From positions 1-64,000 of the forward strand of contig CAYPAW010000081.1 in assembly GCA_964408795.1 (NCBI GenBank): DNA of 64,000 nt, in the 5' to 3' direction. Origin of the DNA: JABMQB01 sp964408795. Lineage in GTDB: Bacteria; Bacteroidota; Bacteroidia; Bacteroidales; Prolixibacteraceae. The notes under the pieces were generated by a model. It worked only from the letters and a program-made list of their open reading frames with translations, was not told the DNA's origin and did not search any database. Shown piece after piece: positions 17,592 to 28,300 of the stretch. The position numbers and the translations under genes are program-made. The number at the start of each line of letters is the position of its first letter. Position 1 is the stretch's first letter.

Positions 17592-19889
17592 TTATTTCGT
17601 ATCTAATTCTTCAAATTGAAGCACCCGGTCAATCTCATGGATTACGGCTGTTGAGGAAAGTACCGGGAATACAGCCCCCGATTCTCCAATGTTGCGCGCC
17701 ATAATCTGATTGGCTGTGGGGGATTCTTCCACCGTAAGGAAGTGGGTTCCGTCTTTGGCAGGTATATGAAGAATATCGTAGCCGGTATCGACATAAATTT
17801 TGGTAAAAAAGGTGGAAAACTCGGTTGATTTTTCATCTTTCCGGGTGGTTTCATAATACCCGGAAGGGGCATTTCCATCGGTGAAGATCATTTTTCCCTG
17901 AATAAAATGCAATTGAAGCAGTTTTTGCAACTCCTCTTTTGGTAAGAGACTGAAATCATAATTTTCTATGGCCTCCTGGGTGGGTATAAATATGGTATAA
18001 ATTTCACTTTCGGAAAGGAACGTGTAGCGATATTCATTGGGTAAAGCCAAATCAGCCTGGACCAATAAATCATGAAAGGCGCTGTAGGAAGTAGAAATTT
18101 TCGAATAAACATTGCTGGCCGTGAAACTGAACCAGTCTTCCACATCGTAGGTAACTCCGTTATCGGCATTGGTGCTGATCTTTTTGGGTATAAGCTCCAC
18201 CGTTCGGGAACCTTCGTATCCATCGGTAGTCAGATTGGTTCCCTGGACCACACCTGTTTCATTGTCAATGATGAGGTAGTTGCCCGCCATATTTTTAATA
18301 AATTCCTTGCGGGCTACCCCGTTGGGCTGCTCTACTCCCACCTGATTCAGAATAAGTGTTCTGAGATCGGATAAGCCAACGCCGAATTCCTGGGCTGTGC
18401 TTCCACTGATCTGAAACAAGGAAAAACGTTCCGTCACCGGATTGAATAAAAGAGAGGAATCCTGACGCAATTCCATATCGCTTTCCACATAAAATGAATA
18501 GGTTTGATTTTGACGTTTCAGGGCCGATGACAAACCCGACCGTTCAATGGCATTCATAATAAAAGAATACCCCCCCTGCCGGTAAATGGGACCTGTAATG
18601 CTACTGAATGCCCGGGGTATAATGGCTTTTTTTAGCCCAAAGAAAGAAGCATTGCTTCCAAACTGTTTATCAATAATATCTTTTTCGTCCACCGTGATCA
18701 AATCCATTTCTCCGTTGTAGAACCGGTTTTCCAGATCCGTTTGATAAATCGGATTGGGAGCCATGTAGGTGTTCACAATCATTCGTTTGATGTTTCTCGG
18801 GGCTCTGTCGAAATTTCCCCATTGCTTGGGACCATCGATGTATTCGGCAATAAAAGCTGCCAACGCTTCATTGGTCGGAGCCATCAGTCCGTAATGATAC
18901 CGTATCGTCACATTGTTGGGCAAGCCAAAAGTACCGGATGGAGGCCTCGTCCGCTCGTTGTGTATGGAATAAAGCAATTCAGGATAGGTCACATCAAACA
19001 GGGAATCCACTTTCAACCCCTCTTCAGCACCGGGCTGATCCATGGTCAATTCATCGTTGTAGTTGAAATCCGGAAATAGATTGACCAGATCCAGAAAATC
19101 CGAATAGGATCCTGTATTCTCTTCGCTGCTTAAGATCTCATATCCGTTTTTCAGAGGTTCTACCACCTGATCGACGCGATAGATAAAACCATTTTCTGCA
19201 AAAATCTCGTCTCCCACAATTTTTGCATTCGCAAAGTAAATATCGTTGGAGCTTTCAAAAGGCCTCCCGAAATAGAAAGCATAATCGGATGAATTCAGGT
19301 CATAAATATCAAAATACTCCTTGTAGAAAATCGGAGCATATTTCCGTGAATCGGTGACAACCTTACGGTTCAAAGGGGATGCCAGGGTATCCACAATTTG
19401 AAATTCCCTCTCCCCTTTTCGTCTCACCCCGACGTTCATTTCTTGGTTCAACAGAAGGGTTTCTCTTTTGAATCCTTTGGCTTTGTCGTTATTAATATCC
19501 ATGGTATCAATCCAACCATAGACATCTAGCGACCGTAATTGCACCTTGCTCCAGGGATTCTGAACAATGTGGTACTTCACCAACCGGGTTAATTCCTCCA
19601 TCGGAATCTCTTCCACAGCATTGTACGTTGGATTTTTCTGAAAATATTCCTGAAACGCATCGTTGGTGGGAGCAAAAACCGTATAACTTCCCGATACATC
19701 AATGATGGTATCGTATTCTGTCAACTCCAAACACTGCGTAAACAATGACAGGTCTGCGGAGTCTTTCATCTGTGTGTATAACTTCCCTGACAGCCATTCC
19801 GGCCTTTTGAATTTGTCAAACTCCGGCTCACAACTTATAAAAAGAAGAGCCAGTAACCCAAGGAATGTTAATTGTCTTAATTTAATCAT
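17592..19889 (-). CDS. Large multi-FAS1 (fasciclin) surface lipoprotein
   Basis: A 765-residue lipoprotein (LLFISC, Cys20). At least three FAS1 cores are visible: YTVFAPTNDAFQEYF near residue 70 with YHIVQN behind it, YGLMAPTNEALAAFI near residue 335, and YTIFIPTQEAIENYDF near residue 655 with LHFIQGKMIF behind it. A further FAS1-like segment is likely at about 440-600 (YSFYVESDMEL). It is the first gene of the SusC 2 operon, 143 bases after the hybrid regulator gene, with promoter-like boxes between them. Its place beside SusC suggests a surface-exposed scaffold or glycan-binding role; the ligand is not evident. Confidence 0.82.
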   Translation of the reverse strand: MIKLRQLTFLGLLALLFISCEPEFDKFKRPEWLSGKLYTQMKDSADLSLFTQCLELTEYDTIIDVSGSYTVFAPTNDAFQEYFQKNPTYNAVEEIPMEELTRLVKYHIVQNPWSKVQLRSLDVYGWIDTMDINNDKAKGFKRETLLLNQEMNVGVRRKGEREFQIVDTLASPLNRKVVTDSRKYAPIFYKEYFDIYDLNSSDYAFYFGRPFESSNDIYFANAKIVGDEIFAENGFIYRVDQVVEPLKNGYEILSSEENTGSYSDFLDLVNLFPDFNYNDELTMDQPGAEEGLKVDSLFDVTYPELLYSIHNERTRPPSGTFGLPNNVTIRYHYGLMAPTNEALAAFIAEYIDGPKQWGNFDRAPRNIKRMIVNTYMAPNPIYQTDLENRFYNGEMDLITVDEKDIIDKQFGSNASFFGLKKAIIPRAFSSITGPIYRQGGYSFIMNAIERSGLSSALKRQNQTYSFYVESDMELRQDSSLLFNPVTERFSLFQISGSTAQEFGVGLSDLRTLILNQVGVEQPNGVARKEFIKNMAGNYLIIDNETGVVQGTNLTTDGYEGSRTVELIPKKISTNADNGVTYDVEDWFSFTASNVYSKISTSYSAFHDLLVQADLALPNEYRYTFLSESEIYTIFIPTQEAIENYDFSLLPKEELQKLLQLHFIQGKMIFTDGNAPSGYYETTRKDEKSTEFSTFFTKIYVDTGYDILHIPAKDGTHFLTVEESPTANQIMARNIGESGAVFPVLSSTAVIHEIDRVLQFEELDTK

Positions 19890-19913
19890 CAGTATTGTAA
19901 ATTATTGAGACGA

Positions 19914-19944
19914 CAAATGTAACATAAATCTCACATCAAACATA
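19914..19944 (-). promoter_or_regulatory. Candidate Bacteroidetes promoter boxes for the SusC 2 operon
   Basis: On the - strand, TATGTTTG (19937-19944) and TACATTTG (19914-19921) both fit the TAnnTTTG -7 consensus. The nearer one would place a transcript start about 19 bases before the FAS1 gene ATG. Spacing to a -33 TTTG is not ideal for either. Confidence 0.35.
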
Positions 19945-20032
19945 GAAAATTTGCGTTGTAAAACATGCTAAATACCCATCAGGATATAACAAATATCTTC
20001 CATTCTTTGATTGTTCCCAACAAAAGAATCAA

Positions 20033-23000
20033 TTATGGCATACTTGTAATATTTATGTCATCTACCGGTACCTGATCCGGAAAACCTTTGTCTCGGTAGT
20101 TGGCCGGGGTCACACCAAAATGTTCCCTGAAACATTTAATAAAATAAGAAAGATTGTTGAATCCGGAAAGATAGCATACCTCTTTTACGGTATTACTTCG
20201 TTTGTTTAACAGGTTATAGGCTTTTTGCAGTTTAACAACCCGTATAAATTCCACCGGGGAATACCCCGTCAGGGCTTTCAGTTTTCTGTATAACTGCGTA
20301 GTGCTTATATGCAACCTTGCGGACAGTTCTTTCACGTTAAAGTCAGCATCGGCAATATTTTCTTCCAGCATAGAGCGTACACTCATGATAAATTCATCAT
20401 CTTTCGACAGATTGGTTTTGGTCACCTCCACCATAAAATTCTGGGTAATGTATTTTTCCCGGATCAGTTCCCGGTTTTTAATCAGCCTGGCAACCTGCGA
20501 CAAAATCAGGTTGATATCAAAGGGTTTGGTCACATAGGCATCAGCGCCCAGATTGTATCCTGAGATGATCTGGTTATCGTCATTCTTTGCGGTTAATAAA
20601 ATTACCGGTATGTGGCATGTTTTCAGGTTTTCCTTGATTTGTTTGCACAATTGCAACCCGTCTTTAACCGGCATAATAATATCAGAGATCACCACATCGG
20701 GAAGAATCTCCCGGATGATATTCCAGCCCTCCTGTCCGTCTTTTGCCATGTAACAGGTATAAATACGCGACAACACATTTTTCAGATAATTTCGCAGATC
20801 CTCATTGTCTTCCACAATAAGAATCTTGCACTCCTTGTTTTTTTCATCATCCGGAACAAAATGCTTCAGCAGGGGTTCATGCTCCGTACGAATCATCTCT
20901 TTTCCCAACTCCAACAGATCCAACGGAAGGGTTTCTTCCGAATGGTTTGTAAAGGGGAGTAAGACATGAAAAGCCACTCCTTTGCCAGGAATCGAGCTCA
21001 CTTCAATTGTGCCATCATGCATTTCCACCAGGGATTTTGTGAAGGACAATCCTATACCGGCTCCTTCGCTGTGATCATTGGTTTTATAAAACCGTGCAAA
21101 AATTTTCGATTTTTCCTCTTCATCAATTTCGGGTCCTTCATTAAAAACCGTAATCAGTAGCTGCTTCTCATCCGATGCATGGCCATTTCCTGAGCTTTTA
21201 TCCTGCAAAGCCAGCGTTACCATTATATCATGATTATCCTCCGTATGCTTGAATGCATTTGATAACAAGTTATAGAGAATTTCTTCGATTTTCTGCCCAT
21301 CCACCGATGCCACTATTTTGTTGGGTGGTACATTGATGTTAAGATTCACCTTTCGCTGGCTTTCCATGTATTTAAAATTGAGCACTACATCTTTCACGAG
21401 CCGGACAACATCTGTATCCTTTTTAAAAAGATTCAGTTTTCCGGCGTGAAGTTTTCTGAAATCAATGATCTGATTGATCAGTTTCAACAGGTACCTGGAA
21501 TTCCGGTATATCAGGTTGAGGTGATTTTTCCAAAAGGGGTCAATGTTTTTATAATTCTGGATCATATCATCTACCGGGGCTGTAACCAGGCTCAGGGGTG
21601 TTCGTAACTCATGAGCGATATTGGTCAGAAAGGCCATTTTACTCTCATTGTTCTCCATCTTGATTTTGTTGATCTTTCTTTCAAAGATCAATCGCTGCCG
21701 GTTGACGATCACATAAATAAAACCACTCATCAACAAGAGCACCCCCACAAAAAACAGAATACTCATATACCAGGTCAGGTACCACGGCGGGAGGATCTCG
21801 AGATCGAATTCTTTTATGTTTTCCGATTCAATATCATCGGAACTAACTGCTTTGGCTTTGAAGGTATATTCTCCGAAAGGCAGATTGGAATAGTATACAT
21901 ATTGCTGTTGTGGTATGGCGGATCTCCAGGTTTCGTCGTAATCTTCCAACATGTATTGAATCCGGTTACCCTCCGGATGTTGAAAATGAAGGGAGGATAC
22001 ACCAATGCTAAAGGTATTGTGTTTATAAGCCAGTTCAATCCGGTCTGTCCAGTGCAAACTCTTTTTCAGAATAACAGAATGATCCACCGTATCTCCCACC
22101 TGAATCACCTCATTTCCCAGTCGAAGGTTGGTCAGGGCAATTTTGGGTTTTGTGGGATTGGCTTTGATCCGGCTGGGGTAAAACCGGGTAAAACCGTTAT
22201 CCCCGCCAAAAAACATCTCTCCGTCCCATGATTTGTAATAAGCATTCACCATAAAAATCTCCCCCTGAATGCCATCGTTTATGCCATACGTTTTGACTTC
22301 TGCCTTTTCCGTAAACTGAATGTACGAAGCCAATCCCCGGTTTGTACTGATCCATAGGCGCCCCATATGGTCCATCATAATCCCCATGACATCGTTGCTG
22401 GGTAATCCCTCTTCGGTAGTCAGATACGTAAAAGTCTCCTTTCCGGGATCCAAAATATTGATGCCTCCTCCCTGAGTAGCCAACCATATTTTCCCATCGT
22501 AATTTTCAAAAATGCAATTGATTTCATTGTTGTTGAGGTAACCCTCATGGAGCTTATCGGCAATATAGCGTTTAAACCGCAATTGCGGTTCACTGTTTCC
22601 GGAAAGATCCAGATTCCGGTAATTTGTCTTTAATACATTCAGTCCGTTGACGGTACCTACCCAGAACCGCCCTTTGGAGTCAAGAGTTATCGCTTGTATA
22701 AAATTATCGGTCAGGGATTCCTGATCATTGGGATTCATCCGGTAATGATAATATTTTCTCTCCGGATTATTTTTTATGGCAGGAATAAAAAGCAAACCGC
22801 TTCTCCAGGTTCCACACCATATATTTTTATGCTCATCAATAAATATGTTTCGGACTGCGCCCCTGTATATCGGAGGTTCGGAAAAATCAAACTGCCATTC
22901 TCCCTTTTTTTTAACAAGTTTCATGAGTCCGTAATCCGTTCCTACCCAAAACACAAACTCGGATTCCCGGGCGATGGTCCAGATGCCGATTCGATTTGCA

Positions 23001-24223
23001 TCGAATTGCTGAAATTCAACTACCTTAAATTCCGGTTCCCCGGAGAAATCCATGTTTTTCTTCATGATATTGATTCCCCCCGTACGGCAGCCGATAAGAA
23101 TCTCTTCCGAATTTCCATTGAAACACATCACAATGTTGGATCGTAGGGTGTTCTTGTAATTGGGATCACTCCGGAAGGTATAAAACTCTTTCAAATAAAG
23201 GTTTTTAATACTTATACCCTGTCCCTGATGACCGATCCACAGATTCCCGGAAAAATCTTCAAACAGACAATGGATATTGTTATTCAACAAGGAACCCATA
23301 CGGTTGGGATTTGCTTTAAAACTGCCGGTTTTCCCAAGATGCAGATCAATGTATAAGAGTTCAGGGGTGTTCGTGGAGCCGTATAATTTGTGGTCACTGG
23401 CATACAATAGATTACGGACATCAATCCCCTTAAAATACGTTTCCCTCATCTTCGTGTTATCCCCCGGTACATAACCGGTTATTCCATTATCCGTTGCCAG
23501 ATAAAGGGTTTTCTCCGGTTCCACATATTCCATGGAATGAATTCTGTCGGCAAACCCGGTTTTTTCGCTGATCTGAATAACCGGCTGGCCCGTACTGCTG
23601 GTATCCAGTTTTGCCCTGCACAGATCAGAACCTCCGGACCGGTTATACGCCACCAAATAAAGCACATTGTTGTAAGAAACCGAATGGTTTAGAAACCGGA
23701 CAACCTCCTGACCATCGTACACATCGAGTTTCCTGGCTTGGTAACCGGAATTCCCCTTACTCCCCAGCGGTAAAATAAAAAAACCTTCCAGGGCATGAAC
23801 AATCAGGTTTCCATCTACTTCAGACAAATAATTAATATCGATGGCATAATCCAGCTGCCGGTCGAACGCTATGGTCTCAAATGAATGATTCTCCTGGTTG
23901 TAACGGTTAAGACCCCGGGAGGTAATGATCCAGAGGTTATCATACGAATCAACAAAAAGCTTCTTGATCTTCTTGTCTGGCAAACTCTTCGGATTTCCGA
24001 TTTCCGGCCGGAATGAAGTAAAACTGATTCCATCATAACGGATCAGACCCGACCAGGTCGCTAACCACATGTTCCCTGTCTGATCCTGTACAATGGAATT
24101 AATTTCCCCGTCAAACAGCCCTTCCTGCGGCCTGAGATACCTGAATTGCTGGGCATTTGTATGCAACGATAACAAAAAAATCCCTGCGAACAATGCAATA
24201 TTTTTCATGGGTTTAAAATTCAT
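20033..24223 (-). CDS. Hybrid two-component system sensor/regulator (HTCS)
   Basis: A 1396-residue one-protein signalling system of the type that controls Bacteroidetes PULs. A signal peptide (ending NAQ) leads into a periplasmic double-propeller region (about 25-740) with many Reg_prop repeats (NSIVQDQTGNMWLATWSGLI and similar) and a Y_Y_Y domain (about 745-815). A membrane helix sits at about 820-840. HisKA has the phospho-acceptor H871 in IAHELRTP; HATPase_c shows NLLSNAFKHT and GAGIGLSFTK. The receiver domain has its Asp at D1181 (VVISDIIMP), and a C-terminal AraC-type HTH (about 1285-1385) binds DNA. It presumably senses an oligosaccharide in the periplasm and activates the adjacent SusCD and glycosidase operons. 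All catalytic motifs are intact. Confidence 0.95.
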   Translation of the reverse strand: MNFKPMKNIALFAGIFLLSLHTNAQQFRYLRPQEGLFDGEINSIVQDQTGNMWLATWSGLIRYDGISFTSFRPEIGNPKSLPDKKIKKLFVDSYDNLWIITSRGLNRYNQENHSFETIAFDRQLDYAIDINYLSEVDGNLIVHALEGFFILPLGSKGNSGYQARKLDVYDGQEVVRFLNHSVSYNNVLYLVAYNRSGGSDLCRAKLDTSSTGQPVIQISEKTGFADRIHSMEYVEPEKTLYLATDNGITGYVPGDNTKMRETYFKGIDVRNLLYASDHKLYGSTNTPELLYIDLHLGKTGSFKANPNRMGSLLNNNIHCLFEDFSGNLWIGHQGQGISIKNLYLKEFYTFRSDPNYKNTLRSNIVMCFNGNSEEILIGCRTGGINIMKKNMDFSGEPEFKVVEFQQFDANRIGIWTIARESEFVFWVGTDYGLMKLVKKKGEWQFDFSEPPIYRGAVRNIFIDEHKNIWCGTWRSGLLFIPAIKNNPERKYYHYRMNPNDQESLTDNFIQAITLDSKGRFWVGTVNGLNVLKTNYRNLDLSGNSEPQLRFKRYIADKLHEGYLNNNEINCIFENYDGKIWLATQGGGINILDPGKETFTYLTTEEGLPSNDVMGIMMDHMGRLWISTNRGLASYIQFTEKAEVKTYGINDGIQGEIFMVNAYYKSWDGEMFFGGDNGFTRFYPSRIKANPTKPKIALTNLRLGNEVIQVGDTVDHSVILKKSLHWTDRIELAYKHNTFSIGVSSLHFQHPEGNRIQYMLEDYDETWRSAIPQQQYVYYSNLPFGEYTFKAKAVSSDDIESENIKEFDLEILPPWYLTWYMSILFFVGVLLLMSGFIYVIVNRQRLIFERKINKIKMENNESKMAFLTNIAHELRTPLSLVTAPVDDMIQNYKNIDPFWKNHLNLIYRNSRYLLKLINQIIDFRKLHAGKLNLFKKDTDVVRLVKDVVLNFKYMESQRKVNLNINVPPNKIVASVDGQKIEEILYNLLSNAFKHTEDNHDIMVTLALQDKSSGNGHASDEKQLLITVFNEGPEIDEEEKSKIFARFYKTNDHSEGAGIGLSFTKSLVEMHDGTIEVSSIPGKGVAFHVLLPFTNHSEETLPLDLLELGKEMIRTEHEPLLKHFVPDDEKNKECKILIVEDNEDLRNYLKNVLSRIYTCYMAKDGQEGWNIIREILPDVVISDIIMPVKDGLQLCKQIKENLKTCHIPVILLTAKNDDNQIISGYNLGADAYVTKPFDINLILSQVARLIKNRELIREKYITQNFMVEVTKTNLSKDDEFIMSVRSMLEENIADADFNVKELSARLHISTTQLYRKLKALTGYSPVEFIRVVKLQKAYNLLNKRSNTVKEVCYLSGFNNLSYFIKCFREHFGVTPANYRDKGFPDQVPVDDINITSMP

Positions 24224-24813
24224 TTAAGATTTTGTATATCAGGCATATTACGTAATCAATCCATGTTCAATATCCATGGCTTATGGAATTCGTCCCATTC
24301 CGGTTTCACCGGAACGGGGCTTGTTTTATACAATTAAAATGTTTCATTCCCAAAAGTTCCGATGCCTGCCTGACCGGTTCCTGTCCGGCTGACTATGCCT
24401 TCGTGGAGCTGCTACGGCAGAGCAGCGTACCGTGAAAAAGGGTTGCAGGCTGAAAACCCCCAAAATAATTGATCATGCATGCATGTAACATGAATTCATC
24501 ATGGCTGTGGTTGTTTCATTTCCTCATACTAAATTTCAGTCTTCCAATACCACAGAAATTACAAATATATAAATTTTATACATACCGGATCCAATATTCT
24601 TTTTTGAAAAGAATCAGAAGGATGAAAGCTGTATCCTTTTGGCTATCTGAATATTATAATGCTATCTTAGTTGGAGATACAACTGCCTTTAAAGGCTATG
24701 AATGGACACGAAACATGCATTTATCCGGATGAAATGAATCCGAATGGATGGAGATAAGACCTATTTGTAACAGATTTGATGCAGCAGTATGAACGATTCG
24801 AAGGGCTTTTCAG
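24224..24813. other. Gene-free gap upstream of the HTCS gene
   Basis: I see no supportable gene. A hairpin CCCATTCCGG/CCGGAACGGG (about 24294-24319, one G-U type mismatch) is followed by CTTGTTTTAT and could be a weak terminator on the + strand. A degenerate copy of a dispersed repeat lies at 24380-24440. The region 24470-24770 is AT-rich; its 87-codon open frame has no family features. Confidence 0.5.
24380..24440 (-). repeat. Degenerate dispersed intergenic repeat, copy A
   Basis: On the - strand it contains GCTCTGCCGTAGCAGCT and GAAGGCATAGTCAG, which parallel TTCTGCCGTTACGGCT and GAAGGCACAGTCAG in the repeat at 62448-62512. It is the most diverged of the three copies in this window. Confidence 0.45.
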
Positions 24814-25252
24814 TTAATGGTCTTTTTCGTATACCTGCAGGGTTGTTCTTTCACTGCCATCTCCGAATCCCGGAAGAGTCTGAATGATTTTTAACACCTT
24901 ACCGTTTTCTTCAAGTTTTCATCCCTTCCGGTGTTGACGGATCGCCTGCTTCACAATATCCGGCCGGGCCAGGTATGAATCTGTATCCCCCTCTTCAGCA
25001 AATCCCATGTCTGTACTCCATAGAGCGGGAGTGTATCCCATATATTTTACAGCAAATTGGCTGTTCCGGTCCCGGGTAGCGGATAATTGTGTTGCTCCGA
25101 AAGCGTATAGTCCCCGGATATACGGTAAAAAAATCCAACAAAGCACGTGCTTCGTTCGTCATATGCGGATTTGCCGGCACAAAGGCACTTGCCAGATTCA
25201 GGGATCCAAAAACAAGAATAATCGCAACTCCCAGGTTTTTAATTTTTTTCAT
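24814..25252 (-). pseudogene. Decayed GH26-like glycosidase gene (frameshift plus in-frame stop, core deleted)
   Basis: From ATG at 25252 a clear signal peptide (MKKIKNLGVAIILVFGSLNL...) leads into NPHMTNEARALLDF. The frame then breaks at a run of seven A (25127-25133). Removing one base continues it as LPYIRGLYAFGATQLSATRD, then MGYTPALWSTDMGF and ARPDIVKQAIRQHRKG. That matches the N-terminal pattern of secreted GH26-type proteins (EARALL...ISG..., TGKYPALW..DFGF, RxxMIxxAxRQ). A TGA at 24919-24921 follows, and the same frame continues for 34 residues (ENGKVLKIIQTLPGFGDGSE...) to a TAA at 24814. The 250 or more residues with the catalytic glutamates are missing. I cannot identify the C-terminal fragment. 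The A-run frameshift alone could be a sequencing error; the stop and the deletion could not. Confidence 0.72.
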
Positions 25253-25313
25253 GTTGTTCGTTTTTTGCACTATTCTGGGTATTTCCATTGTTCCTTTCGT
25301 ACGTATTCACCGA

Positions 25314-28300
25314 TCATAGATTAAACCCCGATATTTCGACCACCGGTTTTTCCCCTCTTGTATCTTCTTCCCTGCATTGTATGATGATTGTTTTTTCTTC
25401 ATCTGGCATTAATGCTACATAATTATCGCTGTAAAATACGGGAAGGATCCGTTCGCCGCTTTTTCGGCCGGCAACTTTTAACCGCACCATGAGAAGAGGC
25501 GTTTCTGAAATATTTTTCATCCGGGTGGTAAGCAACCAGGTTTCTCCTGATTTTTTTACCCGGGTATCGGTTCTAAGGGTTCCTTTAGGCAGTTGATTCA
25601 GGGCCTGATAGTTTCCCTCTTCAAGTCCTCTCCAGTAAAAATTCTCCGAGAGTACTTTTTCCTCTTTTCTCAACACCAGTTTGATAAAATGCACGGATGA
25701 TAATGTTTCCGGGAATTCCAGTGCAAAGCATTTTACGGTAGTATCTTCGTTGCTGTTTACTTCTTTTTGGTTTTTCCACATCACCATTCCGTCCATATTG
25801 ATCAGCCGGGCTTCTGCGGTGAGGTTCTGACGGTTTCTGGCATGGTAATTCACTACTTCCACCTGGTTATCGGTTGGATTCCACTGAATATGAAGGGATT
25901 CTGAAGCTTTCTTGCATCCGAAATAAGCCGCTGTTGGTTCAAAGTAATAATCATACGTCTGCCACACCATGGAGGGCCATGCCGGGTGACTCATCCAGAG
26001 GAGCAATCCCTTGCGCAACGGACTTCGGGCCTCGAACATACCCCGGTATCCGTCGTAATTAATCCGCTGGGCCAGAAAGGTAAATTGTTGAGCGCTGTTC
26101 ACGGTTCCAAAACCGTTTTCGATCAGTTCATTGAAGGAGGCAGCGCCCTGTGCTCCCTCCAGACAGTAATCATGGAGTCCCCACAGGCTGTTCTGGGGCC
26201 ACCATGCCGCTTCCGGCAAGGTCTGCTGCAGGCTCTCGAAAGGCATCACATTGGGCATTCCTCTTTCGCTGTGGAATTTATCAGCCCCATAGAGCGTGTA
26301 ATAGGCAGCCACCGGCAAGGCACGGTAGGGTCCTCCACCACTAACTACCCCCTGCGAAGAATTGGAAATATAGTAAAGCCCGGGGTGATCTTCCAGAATC
26401 AGCTTTCGCAAGGCAGTATCCAGCACCTCAGGAGGATTCCCTTCATTCCGTCCGCAATAAATGCCTACCGAAGGATGGTTCCGTATTCTGCGAACCATAT
26501 CTTCGGCATTTTGCATAAACATTTCCGGATCATACGGATCCGGTCCGTCCGCCGGATTAGCCAGCCAGAAATCCTGCCACACCATAATTCCATGGCGGTC
26601 ACAGGCTTCATAGAATTCCTCATCTCCCGTCTGGCCCACCCAGTTCCGTATCATGGTAAAATTCATGTCGGCATGATAGGCAACGGCAATATCATACTCC
26701 CGGTTCCGGTAGTTCAAATTGGCCTCCGGAAATCCCCAGTTTCCCCCGCGTCCGATAAAACGCCTCCCGTTGATGTACATCTTTAACACCCGACGATCGA
26801 TTTCATAGGTCATCTCACGGATCCCTGATTTGAAATTCCTTTTATCGGAAATACCCGGGGCGGCGTTAAACGCCAGCTCCACGTCATACAAATGGGGCTT
26901 CCCATAGCCTTTGGGCCACCACAATTCCGGATTCTCTATTCTCAGCTCCGGATGAGTAGTCCCATCCAGATGCAGGGTTCTCCTTTCCATACCAGCCAGT
27001 GTCACCTCCTGCTTAAACGGAACCTCACCATAGTATCCGACGAGATCTCCCTCAACAGTCTCCGAGGAATGATTCTTCAGGGTAACCTCAATCTTTATTT
27101 CAGCCCAGGTGGTATCCGGCAAAGGAAGGTCTGTTGCAATGAACGGATCCTCAAGGGTTACTTCTCCGGTATGGGTCAAAAATACATCGTTCCAGATTCC
27201 CATATTCCTTCCCCGAATGGTGGGAATCCAATCCCAACCAATCGAAGCATGGTAGGTGGGATTATCGCCTCCCAGTATTCCTCCGTTTTTATCCGGATGA
27301 ATCGCTGTTTGTTCTTTGACAACTCCGAAATGCTCGTTTTTGATCACGAATACGGCCAGTGTATTTACTTCTCCGGGTCTTAGCCACCCGGTTACATCAA
27401 ATGTGGCCCGTGTAAAAGCTCCTTCCATTCGTCCGGCTTTTCTTCCGTTTAAGAAAACCTCCGCTTTCCAGTTAATCCCGTCAAAATTCAAAAAGGTGTG
27501 TTTATGGACAAAATCAGCCGGCACTTCAAATTCATTCCGGTACCAGAAATCCGAGTTAAAAAATGATTCAGAGATCATCAACTGGTTATCGCCGTAATTC
27601 GGATCCGGAATAGCTCCGGCATTCCAATAACTGGTCAGGACGGTTCCAGGGACGGTAGCCACCAGCCATTCTTCATCGCGGTATCCTTGTTGGGACAGGA
27701 TTTCCCCGTTTTCAGGAACTAGGGAAGCGCGCTGGATTTTCCATCCTCCTCCCGATAAAGTGATCCGGTTTTTCATCTCCTCCTTGGGTGGCGCTTTGGG
27801 CACCGGCAATGGTCCTCCGGTTCCAAAAACCTCCAATTCACTCAATACCACCCTTTCTCCCAAAATGGAAGAATTTGTAGACAAACGAACATACCTTCCC
27901 GTCACGGGATTTTTAAGTTTCAGGCAATCAGGAATTTCTCTGTTGCCTGAAAAATCAACAATTCCCGTCCACGTTTTCCTGTCGTTTGAAATTTCCACAC
28001 GACCTGCAAATGCCTTACGGATCCAGTGAAGTACGAGGCTATCGATGGTGCATTCGGAACCCAAATCGATACAGATCCACTCCGAGCTGTTTCCTGAGCT
28101 CATCCATGCACTCTTAAAGGTATGTGAAGGAGCCATGTTGAGTTCTGTCTTGTTGTGGTAGAAGACAAATTCGCCGATGGACCAGGTTTTGGCGCAGGGG
28201 GCAGAAAACATCATCCGGAGAAACCTCCACCCGGGCGATCCTTCCACTTCAAACACAGGAAATATATTTCTCTCAGGGTCACGTCGTCTGAACCTGAATG

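Noticed and set aside
24469..24732. 87-codon open frame upstream of the HTCS gene
   Set aside because: AT-rich, no recognizable domain, no promoter or start signal, and overlaps no conserved pattern.
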